The notes under the pieces: model-generated
The model's database searches: none
What the model was told of the DNA's origin: nothing
What the model saw: the letters and a program-made list of their open reading frames with translations, nothing else
Part shown: positions 55,201 to 64,000 of the stretch, one piece after another
Layout: each line of letters opens with the position of its first letter
How positions within the stretch are numbered: position 1 is the first letter of the stretch
Assembly (NCBI GenBank): GCA_001687465.1
Contig: LVLI01000050.1
Coordinates: 1-64,000, forward strand
Origin: Halocafeteria seosinensis
Lineage: Eukaryota > Sar > Bigyra > Bicosoecida
Length of the DNA stretch: 64,000 nt
Direction of reading: 5' to 3'
Position numbers and translations under genes: made by a program

Positions 55201-55960
55201 AGAGTCATCTGATGTCCGGGTGACAGCAAGTCCATTAGGGGAATTGCGACTAGCTCACATCAATCCGTTGGCGTCTGGTGCGGCAACGGAGCGGGCTGAG
55301 CAAATCTATACCGAGCTCAGTCGACACACTGTTTCTCGTAAATTCTCTTTGAGGTCTGGGAAGACTGATAGGAGAGAAATCAATCGCTTTACAGTAGAAG
55401 ATGTTCAGGTGGGAGAAGCGACGGTGAACGATTCAGTTGGCATGTCTCTTGTACCCGCTTCATTGGAACGAACCAGTGAACATGGCGTCGTTCTGGTTGA
55501 CACCAGTGGTCAATGCGCAGGATCTGTTCGAGTTGTTTCTGTAAAAGCTCCGCAGCTTGACTTGGGTAAGTCTACCGGGAAATCGAGAGCCATGCACGTT
55601 GCTGTTGCTTCCCTTATTGATACTTCCGAATTAAGGCATTTCGAGCGAGTTCGGTTGAAATTGCGACACTGGAAGGCAAAACTTCTAGCTGAGCCACCTC
55701 CATTGGTACAAATCGAAATTGACAATGGCGTTAATGCCTCTGAGGTTACTGGTGATTGTTCGGGGGGGATGAGTACTGGTCCAACAAGCAGTTTAACTCA
55801 TCTCCGTCGTTTGGAATTTGCGAATTCAAAGGCTGGTACCCGCGGACTCTCTACTGAAACAAAAGAACACCATCGCAGTCAACTGCGCCTCGAGGATGAT
55901 CCTCCGAAGAAAATTTTCTCTCCTCAGGTCCCTACTAGAAGTAAACGAACCTTGTCCTGA
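52229..55960 (+). CDS. GLUG-repeat receptor-like surface protein with very long stalk, 1243 aa
   Basis: ATG chosen at 52229 (MMICAPG...); the frame reaches 52172 only with a GTG. Later in-frame ATGs at 52283 and beyond are possible. Hydrophobic segment at about residues 59-73, cap with IMLKANEVFEG, seven rungs ending GGIIGSI, closing EYPILRFQ segment. The stalk is the longest here (about residues 470-897) and has internal repeats of about 32 residues (SSTRTPSGTSTSTGTP type). Membrane helix about 900-922, YKRRKNE stop-transfer, then a diverged but complete tail (DPRAVYAKQLRIP, AHINPLAS, VRVVSVK, HWKAKLLAEPPP). Intact frame. Single-pass surface protein inferred. Confidence 0.85.
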   Translation: MMICAPGNAYGKWREAENMSLYRGEVCIAQYVSTPTMKLDPRWDKPKCSYRKHSIRERLLSGFATVLWLACALGKDLRKSILEDEVRCIQYTDQQQFVLTCNIDWQEEGYGNNDYIMLKANEVFEGKGNEIDLGSLDAFQGLFQIDDGVDTFGLAPIIRNLHIKNGRTTKEGGFVVRKQQKFFIVESCSSSGVIGGSSSLYDNYSGGGICGYRCGADQGRMRISGSVSTGSIVASNAGGIAGAYVGANGGTVHIDNCHSTSSIPFDAGGICGVNAGRSEGHVYITRSYSIGEIQGDESGGIVGGEAGSNNGHVYITECYSTGAITGSKSGGITGDDTADGNGIVHIEDCYSRGDIGGLNSGGICGAFSGVTVSNTYSSGAISRGDIRAGGIIGSISGSKVSIKYSVYRGDSDDVVGGGDNNHLDVFGKGNSHELDDIKGTLYHYDGLQRWPNSRWTISNPDEYPILRFQLPTPSPSITSTPSASPSPSPTGSCSATSTKGSTITPTGTTTPTMTRTESGTPTATSTITSSKTSTRTASVTSASTETPTGTGTSTPSKSSTRTTSGTSTSTGTLSTTATCTGTPSKISTRTPSSTSTSAGTPPATSISSPSKSSTRTPSGTSTSTATPIATGTSTHSRSSTRTPRATSTSTGTPIATGTSTHSRSSTRTPRVISTSTATPAATGTSTSSRSSSTSTGTPSETGTHSSTNTPIITTSTTLSSSPTSSVSHTSTITATSSWMRTTSSTASDSTVPTPAVASSTTSSRALRSSPSQYFTGTIASTPRHTQTSTSRPTLSGSASPSATALPFISSSFSNIPSSAVTNTQSNARSTTQPVRAPGASNEKPTTAIGTTSSPGNSPTASVTSFEFRWISSTHNATFSSAATSISDRLSSRTHGSTSVALRTSLWATLGGAVLTLVMFLGYKRRKNENLAKASTDPRAVYAKQLRIPVHSFKLMSKLNGGQGHFHLSGVQTQRAPWASQKGHVAVTGLHPESSDVRVTASPLGELRLAHINPLASGAATERAEQIYTELSRHTVSRKFSLRSGKTDRREINRFTVEDVQVGEATVNDSVGMSLVPASLERTSEHGVVLVDTSGQCAGSVRVVSVKAPQLDLGKSTGKSRAMHVAVASLIDTSELRHFERVRLKLRHWKAKLLAEPPPLVQIEIDNGVNASEVTGDCSGGMSTGPTSSLTHLRRLEFANSKAGTRGLSTETKEHHRSQLRLEDDPPKKIFSPQVPTRSKRTLS

Positions 55961-56631
55961 AGCCCTCGCAACACACTCCCCATATTCTCGTAGCTCAGAA
56001 GGCAGGGCAACAGCAAACTGCCATCTTTAGAAGAGGAAAAATGACGTCACGTGGTATTGTGTCCTCCATTGAAAGGGGCATGCTACTGAGTCCTCTTTAG
56101 GAATGAGAACTGACTCTTTTTGTCTTCCAGTGTTGTACTCGCTGTTAACTTCGTCGTGATACACATAACCAGCAACCGAAGCAACCAACCTGTCGTCGTA
56201 TACACACCTCCACACTTTGTGCACTAAACTATAGGTAGATCCTAGCTTGTTCTTAGTCGGTGAAAAGCATTGGGGAACCCTTTGGGAAAAGTTTCTCCCT
56301 ACGATTCCGCTTCCCGCTTGCTCTGTGCTATCCGGGCCAACATCCGGGACAAAGACCGGGATTTTCTCCGGTGCCTCTATATGCCCTCCAAACAGCCTTC
56401 ATTAGGATTCTCTCTCTCTCCATGTCCATAGCAATAGTCAGTCCCCACTAACTAAGGGCCAAGTTTGGGTACCTCTATGCCTCATCGAGCAGAGAGCAGG
56501 GTGACAGTCACCCGGTGACTTCAAGGTGTGATCCGGGCGCCGCGCCGGGGAAAAACCCGGGCGAACGGCCGGGAAATTCATTCTATGCAGTATACACTAT
56601 ACATATGAGAGTATAGATTGTCCCCAAAAGG
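55961..56631. other. Spacer with GC-rich inverted-repeat island
   Basis: GGGTGAC-A-GTCACCC is a perfect palindrome at 56499-56513. It lies among repeated CCGGG and CCCGGG words (about 56,325-56,575), ending about 60 bases before the ATG at 56632. It may be part of a promoter; no gene seen. Confidence 0.45.
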
Positions 56632-59600
56632 ATGTCGGAGGATGCGGAATATCACCACGGAATGCAAACGGGGATTCCAAAGTACAATTGCTGTACTGCC
56701 CCCTGTGCGTGTAGAAGAGGCAGGAGCCAGAAGGGTGGCTTGGGGTTCAGTGGTGGTGGTGGAGGAGGAGGAAGGCGAAGAGCTGCAGCTGCTGCAGCTT
56801 CTGTTCGAGTTTGGAGTTTGCTCGTGTGGAGCATTGGATTAGGTCTCGTATTGTGGCCACAAAGTGGTTGTCGAGGCGGCGATCTACGAAGCAAAATTAC
56901 AGGTCCAGGTATTGATTGTATAAGCTATCATGATACTACTCCTCAATTTACGATGACATGCGATTTGGAGTGGGATGATGCGGACCATATTACCTTGCGT
57001 GCGAATGAAGTTTTCGATGGCAATCATCATATATTCTATATGGACACTCAAGCCTTCAACGGGCTATTTGTTATGGAAAGGAATAGGGAGTATACAAATA
57101 TTAATGTTGATTCTTTTGATAAAGCACCGATTATCCGAAATGTACATGTGAAAAACGGGCAAACCTCCACTGATGGAGGATTCATCGTACAGGCACACCA
57201 GAAGTTCTTTATCGTGGAATCGTGTAGCTCTTCGGGGACAATACGTGGAGGTGGGATCTGTGGGAAATCTTGTGGCGCACACGAAGGCCAAATCAAGATC
57301 ACGAACTCGTCCTCCACTGGTGATGTAACTAGCGACAATGCTGGTGGCATAGCAGGGGCAGGAGTGGGCTCCAATGAAGGCATTGCCAACATTAGTGATT
57401 GTTATTCCACTAGAACTTTGATCGGGGAAGATACCGGAGGGATATGTGGCAAGTATGCAGGAAAGATGAATGGCCAAGTCTACATTACGAACTGCCATTC
57501 AGAAGGCATCATTGAAGGAACGCAAGCTGGAGGAATAGTTGGTGGCGAGGCTGGAGCTGATGGTGGATATGTGTACATTCATGGATGCTACTCTACGGGT
57601 GAAATCCAGGGAGACTACAGCGGCGGAATCACAGGCGAAGACGCCGGTGAGGACAACGGGGAGGTCCGTATTATATCGTGCTATAGTACTGGGGATATTT
57701 CGGGAGACGGAGCAGGTGGTATTTGTGGGTCACTTAGATATGCTGGTACAGGTACAGCAGATACAGGCGGAGGATCAGTCTATATCGCACAGTCATATTC
57801 CAAGGGGAATATTCAAGGAGGTGGAAGTGGTGGGATTGTTGGAAGCGAAGCTGGATCGGAAGAAAGTTTCCTTAAGATTACGGAATGTTACTCTACAGGT
57901 GATATGATTGGTTCCAATTCAGGTGGGATTATCGGGAGTAATGCAGCAGAACATAATGGTAAAGTTGACATCAAAGACTGCTACAGTACAGGGAAGAAAG
58001 ATGGGGAGTCTTCGGGCGGCATCTGTGGTGCCAATGCCGGGAAGCACTGTGGTGGAACGTGTAGTATTGATATTGAAAACACGTATGCGTCGGGAGACAT
58101 CACAAGAAGCAACGCTGGTGGTATTATAGGAAGTATTGGTGATTGGCGTGCACATATCAACATTCGCTATTCCGTGTATCGGCATCGACTTGTGGGCTCA
58201 GCTGCCTCCAGCCCACAGGCAACAGGTAATTCTGATAATTTGGAGGATATTGATGGAAAATTATATAAGCATAACGGCACAACAAGATGGTCAGAGGCTG
58301 TATGGGCTACAAATGGGACAAATGAGTTCCCTATATTGCGCTTTCAGCTTCCAACACCGAGTCCCACTGCCACTTCAACGCCTTCACACACCCCATCTCC
58401 TACTTCTACAGGGACTTCTAGCCGCACAAGAACCCCAGCCAGGACTGCTACGTCGTCAATGACGCCTACAGGGACTCTGACAGCTACGCCAACAGTGACC
58501 TCGACGCTTACACCTACGGTCAGTCCGACTCCAACGCCTACGAGTACGCCAAGTAAGACACCTACAAAGACTATCACGCCTACCAGTACAAACACCAGGA
58601 CGAGTACGCCTTCATCTACAGGGACTTCTACAGGTAGCCCTACGGGAACCAGCACTCGCACGAGAACGCCTTCATCTACCCCGACGTCTAGCGAAACAGG
58701 CACAGGAACCAGAACTCCTACTCCTAGTGAAACAGCGACAAGCACTGCCAGTGAATCAGCTTCTCGAACTCCTACCGCTAGTTTGACAAGCACATCGAGC
58801 AGTTCCCCAACAAGCGCAAGGACCGTAACATCGTCAAGCACTCATACAACGTCACCTACAAGAACCAGCACACCCAGTTCCAGCGAAACGACAAGTAGTT
58901 CTCCCACTAGCACACCGACGAGAACTGTGACCCAAACACCGAGCTTAACAGAAACTCCCACAGAAACACGTACAGTGACATCAACAGTATCCCGTACAAG
59001 CAGAGTCACAGGAACACCCACTTCTACTCGCACGCCGTCTCCCACAAGAACTATTTCTCCGTCCGCTTTATCCAGCGTGAGTCCTTCCGTTACTTCAACA
59101 GGTACGTTTTCATCCACGCCTACGTCGGAAGCTGTTGTCGATGATTCACTTTCCTCGGAATTAAGAGGCGGCAACAAAGGAGGCTTGTCGTCTGCTTTAC
59201 ATACTTCCGTAGCCGCTTCACTAGGTGGAGCTATGTTACTGATAATAATCTACCTTGTATATCGGCGAAGGAAGAACCAAGTGGTGGCTAAATCGTCTAG
59301 TGACCCTAGAGCAATGTATGCGACACAACTCGGAATACCTGTGGAAAGCTTGAAGCTAATGTCGTCGCTTGAGAGCGGTAGCCATGTTTCGATTGTACCA
59401 CATGATACCTATGCTTTGGTGTCGGAAACTGGTCGTCATGAGGGAATTTCCCCGTTACCGGGAGCATCTCAAGTGTTTGCTAGTGGCCAAATGGGAGAGT
59501 TAAAGGTTGCTCACATTAACCCCATCGCGTCGAACGCCCAGCGCGAACGTGCTGAGCAAACGCAGTCAGTGATGCAGAGACAGACGGTGGAAAATAAATT

Positions 59601-60234
59601 CTCGCTTAAGGCTGGGAAAACTGAACAGAGAGAGGTAAAAGCATTTTCTCTCTCTGGCATTCAAAGTGGAAGGACAGATTTACCAGTTCCAGTCGGTATG
59701 AGCATCGACGCTGGGGTGGGTTCCAATCAGCCTCGGGTTATCTTGGTGGATACTAGTTCTCTCGCAGGTCGGTCTTCAGGAACAGTTCGTATCGTCTCCA
59801 CGAAAACGCCAAAACTGGAGCTTGCAGGAAGAAATAAATCGGGTGCTGGCAATCCCACGATTCAGTTAGCTGTGGCAGCCGATCTTGACACCGCTCAGTT
59901 GCGACACATTGATCGAGTCCGGTTGAAGTTGCGGTATTGGAAGGCTAAGCTCTTGGCGGAAGCGCCTCCGCTGGTACAAGTTGAAACTGGCCAAACCAAG
60001 CATCCTGGAGATGGCGATCACTCTTCTCTATCATTGGGAACTGTTCTCCCTCCTCTACCTGGAAGCCATATTCGCCGACTGGAGTTTGCCAACTCGAATA
60101 CCGGTGATGGTCTACAGTCGTATGGCGTCGTTGAACGCCACCGTAGCAGACTTCGCCTCGAGACCGAGGCCCAAAAGAAACTCTTTCGACCCCAGGTTCC
60201 GCGAAGTAAACGAGCCTTGTACATGCACGAATAA
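56632..60234 (+). CDS. GLUG-repeat receptor-like surface protein, 1200 aa
   Basis: ATG at 56632. The N-terminus has a Gly run, RRR and an Ala run before the hydrophobic segment (about residues 51-76). Cap with ITLRANEVFDG, ten rungs ending GGIIGSI, closing EFPILRFQ segment, stalk (about 573-850), membrane helix about 855-877, YRRRKNQ stop-transfer, and the tail (DPRAMYATQLGIP, AHINPIAS, VRIVSTK, YWKAKLLAEAPP) ending at 60234. Intact. From about 57,830 to the end it is almost identical to the next gene, while the first half of the ectodomain is clearly different. Single-pass surface protein inferred. Confidence 0.87.
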   Translation: MSEDAEYHHGMQTGIPKYNCCTAPCACRRGRSQKGGLGFSGGGGGGGRRRAAAAAASVRVWSLLVWSIGLGLVLWPQSGCRGGDLRSKITGPGIDCISYHDTTPQFTMTCDLEWDDADHITLRANEVFDGNHHIFYMDTQAFNGLFVMERNREYTNINVDSFDKAPIIRNVHVKNGQTSTDGGFIVQAHQKFFIVESCSSSGTIRGGGICGKSCGAHEGQIKITNSSSTGDVTSDNAGGIAGAGVGSNEGIANISDCYSTRTLIGEDTGGICGKYAGKMNGQVYITNCHSEGIIEGTQAGGIVGGEAGADGGYVYIHGCYSTGEIQGDYSGGITGEDAGEDNGEVRIISCYSTGDISGDGAGGICGSLRYAGTGTADTGGGSVYIAQSYSKGNIQGGGSGGIVGSEAGSEESFLKITECYSTGDMIGSNSGGIIGSNAAEHNGKVDIKDCYSTGKKDGESSGGICGANAGKHCGGTCSIDIENTYASGDITRSNAGGIIGSIGDWRAHINIRYSVYRHRLVGSAASSPQATGNSDNLEDIDGKLYKHNGTTRWSEAVWATNGTNEFPILRFQLPTPSPTATSTPSHTPSPTSTGTSSRTRTPARTATSSMTPTGTLTATPTVTSTLTPTVSPTPTPTSTPSKTPTKTITPTSTNTRTSTPSSTGTSTGSPTGTSTRTRTPSSTPTSSETGTGTRTPTPSETATSTASESASRTPTASLTSTSSSSPTSARTVTSSSTHTTSPTRTSTPSSSETTSSSPTSTPTRTVTQTPSLTETPTETRTVTSTVSRTSRVTGTPTSTRTPSPTRTISPSALSSVSPSVTSTGTFSSTPTSEAVVDDSLSSELRGGNKGGLSSALHTSVAASLGGAMLLIIIYLVYRRRKNQVVAKSSSDPRAMYATQLGIPVESLKLMSSLESGSHVSIVPHDTYALVSETGRHEGISPLPGASQVFASGQMGELKVAHINPIASNAQRERAEQTQSVMQRQTVENKFSLKAGKTEQREVKAFSLSGIQSGRTDLPVPVGMSIDAGVGSNQPRVILVDTSSLAGRSSGTVRIVSTKTPKLELAGRNKSGAGNPTIQLAVAADLDTAQLRHIDRVRLKLRYWKAKLLAEAPPLVQVETGQTKHPGDGDHSSLSLGTVLPPLPGSHIRRLEFANSNTGDGLQSYGVVERHRSRLRLETEAQKKLFRPQVPRSKRALYMHE

Positions 60235-60899
60235 GCTGACCAAAGTGGCCTCTCTAGTGAGAATAAGATATTACTGGCGTGGGTCCGCATGAATGAGTTC
60301 CCGTAGATACTGATCAATGGCAATTGCTCCGTACTCTATGGCGAAAAATCGGGTTGAAATGCTATGAAATGCCACTCAAGCCATCCATTTAGCCAGCAAC
60401 AATGCTTCACTTCCGTTCACATCTATTGTGTGTTCGTTTCCGCATAGTTACAAATACAACCCACTTGCAAGTCGATCAGTCGGAGACGCGGGACCTATCA
60501 TCGCGTCCCATTCTCTTCTCAAGCATTGATACTTCGATTCACTTGCACTTTCTGTCGTGCAGAGAAGAATGCTCAACTCACGGAATTAGTAGACTAATTA
60601 CAGTTTCTCGAAAGTCTGACTTCCTTTCTCCCAGGCGCAAAGCCCGGAAGAAAAGATCCGCCGGTGTCCCATTGAGTCGTCCCGGGAGGGAACACGCATA
60701 CAGTACAAGAAGTTTGAGGGGACCACTGTTGCTCTTCAATCCTTTGTCGTGTGTACCGTACAGTGTGGTGTGGCACATAATTGTTTCTCCCGCATGAGCA
60801 GAGTGGAAGTGGACGATCCATCGTGTCCATGTACTGTAGTGGTTGCATGAGGGCAGCAGAAAGAAAGAAATTCGGTTGGGTTAGGTTTGGGGTTCTAGG
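60235..60899. other. Spacer, no gene seen
   Basis: Upstream region of the gene at 60900. In-frame TAG shortly before that ATG supports its start. No shared element or other motif recognised. Confidence 0.45.
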
Positions 60900-63800
60900 A
60901 TGGTGAGAAAGAAGAATTTTCAACCCCCAAGCACTGCTTTGGCGACAGACAAAGGTTTCCCTTGTGCTGTTCCCGGAGGAAAAGCGCGTCGACTGCTTGC
61001 TTGTGCTATTGGACTGAGTCTTGTGGTACAAGTATTGTCCACTGGACTGGATCGCCGCCAGGAGATTGTAGATGGCAAGGTGAATTGTATTAGCTATATT
61101 GCTACAGAGCGACTTTTTCGGATGAACTGCATTTTGGACTGGGGAGCTCACAAGTATGACCACTCCGACTATATCACTCTGCTTGCGAACGAGGTCTTTG
61201 ATGGAAACCATCACACCTTCGAGCTGAATGATTCTCATGACGTCTTTGAGGGAATTTTTGCCATCAAGTCTGATGGCAACGCTAGCGAAGGAACAGTTGA
61301 GTCTTTCGAGCAAGCACCTATCATCCGAAATGTGCATGTCAGCGGCGGGACAACCTCAAGCGGTGGAGGATTCATTGTTCGAGCAAAGCAGAAGTTCTTT
61401 ATCGTAGAATCGTGTACTTCATCAGGTAAAATACGTGGGGGTGGAATCTGCGGGGACTGTTGTAGTGCAAATGGAGGCCAGATTAAGATAACGAATTCGT
61501 CTTCCACAGGTGATGTCCATGCTGACGGCGCTGGTGGTATAACAGGATCCAGACTGGGTTACGACAGGGGTATTGCGAACGTTAGCAACTGCCATTCCAC
61601 AGGGCATTTAGTCAAAAGAAATGTCGGTGGAATATGTGGGCAGTTTGCGGGTGGTAAGGAAGGCCACGTTTATATCAAGAACTGTTACTCGAGAGGAATG
61701 ATAGAAGGGGCAGAAAGCGGTGGGATTGTGGGAGGAGAGGCTGGATTTCATACGGGACATGTGCACGTCGAGGGATGCTACTCGACAGGTACAATATATG
61801 GAGTTGGCAGCGGTGGAATCACGGGAGATGACCCAGGCCAAGGAGGTGGAGAAGTTCGAGTGACATTGTGCCATAGTGCTGGAGGTATCTCAGGTTCAAA
61901 TGCAGGTGGTATTTGTGGTTACCTTAACTATCAACTTGATGGAAATGTGGATGGAGGAGGTTTAGTGTATATTTGGCAATCATACTCGGAGGGACAAATT
62001 GGATCGAATAATGTTGGTCAAAGTGGTGGGATTGTTGGAAGCGAAGCTGGATCGGAAACGGGTTACCTTAAGATTACGGAATGTTACTCTACAGGTGATA
62101 TTATTGGTTCCAATTCAGGTGGAATTACGGGGAATAATGCAGCAGCACGTAATGGTAAAGTTTCCATCAAAGACTGCTACAGTAGAGGGAAGATAGATGG
62201 GCAATCTTCGGGCGGCATCTGTGGTGCCAATGCCGGGAAGGACTGTGTCAGTGGTGGAACGTGTAGTCTTGATATTGAAAACACGTATGCGTCGGGAGAC
62301 ATCACGCGAAGTAAAAACGCTGGTGGTATTATAGGAAGCATTGTTGGCGACGCTGCAGGTATCAGCGTTAGCTATTCCGTGTATCGGTATCCACTTGTGG
62401 GCTCCGGGACCCCTAGCCCACAGGCAACAGGTAATTCTGAAAGTCTGGAGGATATCAATGGAACACTATATAAGCATAACGGCACAACAAGATGGTCAGA
62501 GGCTGTATGGGCTACAAATGGGACAAGTGAGTTCCCTATATTGCGCTTTCAGCTTCCAACACCGAGTCCCACTGCCACTTCAACGCCTTCAAACACCCCA
62601 TCTCCTACTTCTACAGGGACTTCTAGCCGCACAAGAACCCCAACCAGGACTGCTACGTCGTCAATGACGCCTACAGGGACTCTGACAGCTACGCCAACAG
62701 TGACCTCGACGCTTACACCTACGGTCAGTCGGACTCCAACGCCTACGAGTACGCCAAGTAAGACACCTACAGAGACTATCACGCCTACCAGTACAAACAC
62801 CAGGACGAGTACGCCCTCATCTACAGGGACTTCTACGGGTAGTCCTACGGGAACCAGCACTCGCACGAGAACGCCTTCATCTACAGGGACTTCTACAGGC
62901 AGTCCTACGGGAACCAGCACTCGCACGAGAACGCCTTCATCTACCCCGACGTCTAGCGAAACAGTCACAGGAACCAAAACTCCTACTCCTAGTGAAACAG
63001 CGACAAGCACTGCCAGTGAATCAGCTTCTCGAACTCCTACCGCTAGTTTGACAAGCACATCGAGCAGTTCACCAACGAACTCAAGGACCGTAACATCGTC
63101 AAGCACTCATACAATGTCACCTACCAGAACACCCAGTTCCAGCGAAACGACAAGTAGTTCTCCCACTAGCACACCGGCGAGAACTGTGACCCAAACACCG
63201 AGCTTAACAGAAACTCCCACAGAAACGCGTACAGTGACATCGACAGTATCCCGTACAAGCAGAGTGTCAGGAACACCCACTTCTACTCGCACGCCGTCTC
63301 CCACACGCACTGCCACAAGAACTATTTCTCCGTCCGCTTCATCCAGCGTGAGTCCTTCCGTTACTTCAACAGGTACCTTTTCATCTACGCCTACGTCGGA
63401 AGCTGTTGTCGATGATTCACTTTCCTCGGAATTAAGAGGCGGCAACAGAGGAGGTTTGTCGTCTGCTTTACGTACTTCCGCAGCCGCTTCACTAGGCGGA
63501 GCTATGTTACTGATAATAATCTACCTTGTATATCGGCGAAGGAAAAACCAAGTGGTGGCTAAATTGTCTAGTGACCCAAGAGCAATGTATGCGACACAAC
63601 TCGGAATACCTGTGGAAAGCTTGAAGCTAATGTCGTCCCTTGAGAGCGGTGGCCATGTTTCGATTGTACCACATGATACCTGTGCTTTGGTGTCTGAAAC
63701 TGGTCGTCATGAGGGAATTTCCCCGTTATCGGGAGCATCTCAAGTGTTTGCTAGTGGCCAAATGGGAGAGTTAAAGGTTGCTCATATCAACCCCATCGCG

Positions 63801-64000
63801 TCTAACGCCCAGCGCGAACGTGCTGAGCAAACCCCGTCATCGATGCGGATGCAGACGGTAGAAAATAAATTCTCGCTTAAGGCTGGGAAAACTGAGCAGA
63901 GAGAGGTAAAAGCATTTTCTCTCTCTGGCATTCAAAGTGGAAGGACAGATTTACCAGTTCCAGTCGGTATGAGCATCGACGCTGGGGTGGGTTCCAAATT
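60900..64000 (+). CDS. GLUG-repeat receptor-like surface protein (partial; runs off right edge)
   Basis: ATG at 60900 with an in-frame TAG just upstream; the frame stays open to the edge (1033 full codons, most read individually). Hydrophobic segment at about residues 31-48, cap with ITLLANEVFDG, ten rungs ending GGIIGSI, closing EFPILRFQ segment, stalk (about 552-850) with a duplicated 20-residue unit, membrane helix near 860-880, YRRRKNQ stop-transfer and the first 140 or so residues of the tail (DPRAMYATQLGIP, AHINPIAS). Nearly identical to the previous gene from about 62,030 onward. The rest of the tail lies outside the window. Confidence 0.85.
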   Translation, partial: MVRKKNFQPPSTALATDKGFPCAVPGGKARRLLACAIGLSLVVQVLSTGLDRRQEIVDGKVNCISYIATERLFRMNCILDWGAHKYDHSDYITLLANEVFDGNHHTFELNDSHDVFEGIFAIKSDGNASEGTVESFEQAPIIRNVHVSGGTTSSGGGFIVRAKQKFFIVESCTSSGKIRGGGICGDCCSANGGQIKITNSSSTGDVHADGAGGITGSRLGYDRGIANVSNCHSTGHLVKRNVGGICGQFAGGKEGHVYIKNCYSRGMIEGAESGGIVGGEAGFHTGHVHVEGCYSTGTIYGVGSGGITGDDPGQGGGEVRVTLCHSAGGISGSNAGGICGYLNYQLDGNVDGGGLVYIWQSYSEGQIGSNNVGQSGGIVGSEAGSETGYLKITECYSTGDIIGSNSGGITGNNAAARNGKVSIKDCYSRGKIDGQSSGGICGANAGKDCVSGGTCSLDIENTYASGDITRSKNAGGIIGSIVGDAAGISVSYSVYRYPLVGSGTPSPQATGNSESLEDINGTLYKHNGTTRWSEAVWATNGTSEFPILRFQLPTPSPTATSTPSNTPSPTSTGTSSRTRTPTRTATSSMTPTGTLTATPTVTSTLTPTVSRTPTPTSTPSKTPTETITPTSTNTRTSTPSSTGTSTGSPTGTSTRTRTPSSTGTSTGSPTGTSTRTRTPSSTPTSSETVTGTKTPTPSETATSTASESASRTPTASLTSTSSSSPTNSRTVTSSSTHTMSPTRTPSSSETTSSSPTSTPARTVTQTPSLTETPTETRTVTSTVSRTSRVSGTPTSTRTPSPTRTATRTISPSASSSVSPSVTSTGTFSSTPTSEAVVDDSLSSELRGGNRGGLSSALRTSAAASLGGAMLLIIIYLVYRRRKNQVVAKLSSDPRAMYATQLGIPVESLKLMSSLESGGHVSIVPHDTCALVSETGRHEGISPLSGASQVFASGQMGELKVAHINPIASNAQRERAEQTPSSMRMQTVENKFSLKAGKTEQREVKAFSLSGIQSGRTDLPVPVGMSIDAGVGSK
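62811..62930 (+). repeat. 60-bp tandem duplication in stalk
   Basis: Two 60-bp units (62811 and 62871) encode TPSSTGTSTGSPTGTSTRTR twice; a partial third begins at 62931. The previous gene has one full copy. In-frame stalk-length change. Confidence 0.85.

Overview
This is eukaryotic nuclear DNA. The signs are spliceosomal introns of about 55-90 nt (GTAAGT-type donors, CAG acceptors) in a leucine-rich-repeat gene, long spacers with no operon structure, an AATAAA signal behind one gene, and very large signal-anchored, mucin-like membrane proteins. Most genes look intronless. A compact protist or algal genome is plausible (a red alga would fit the intron-poor style), but the sequence does not fix the species.

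The window is dominated by one tandem family of at least eleven surface-protein genes and gene remnants. The full-length plan is: a basic N-terminus with a hydrophobic signal or anchor; a conserved cap; a right-handed beta-helix-like ectodomain of 7 to 14 GLUG-like rungs (GGI[C/T/V/I]G ... CYSTG); a Trp/Pro/Leu closing segment; a Ser/Thr/Pro mucin-like stalk of about 170-430 residues; one transmembrane helix; and a well conserved cytoplasmic tail of about 300 residues that matches nothing I recognise. A second C-terminal type has no membrane helix and ends in a short basic K-[LI]-P-[IL] tail.

Layout: 1-15 kb holds family members on the minus strand (two in-frame fused double genes, one pseudogene, one relic, one short-tailed gene) plus a ParB-like-domain gene. 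15-24 kb is a family-free centre with a seven-exon LRR gene, a decayed LRR paralog and an intronless TPR gene on the plus strand. 24.8-64 kb holds eight family members, all on the plus strand. The family arrays therefore diverge from the centre.

The family is changing quickly. The window shows gene fusion, three-rung length steps in the ectodomain, stalk minisatellites, a mosaic pseudogene made from two neighbours, a pair of genes nearly identical only in their 3' parts, lesions that would turn anchored proteins into soluble ones, and one gene followed by the rotting remains of a lost cytoplasmic tail. This suggests a diversifying recognition or adhesion locus. That function is inference; no experimental role can be read from the sequence.
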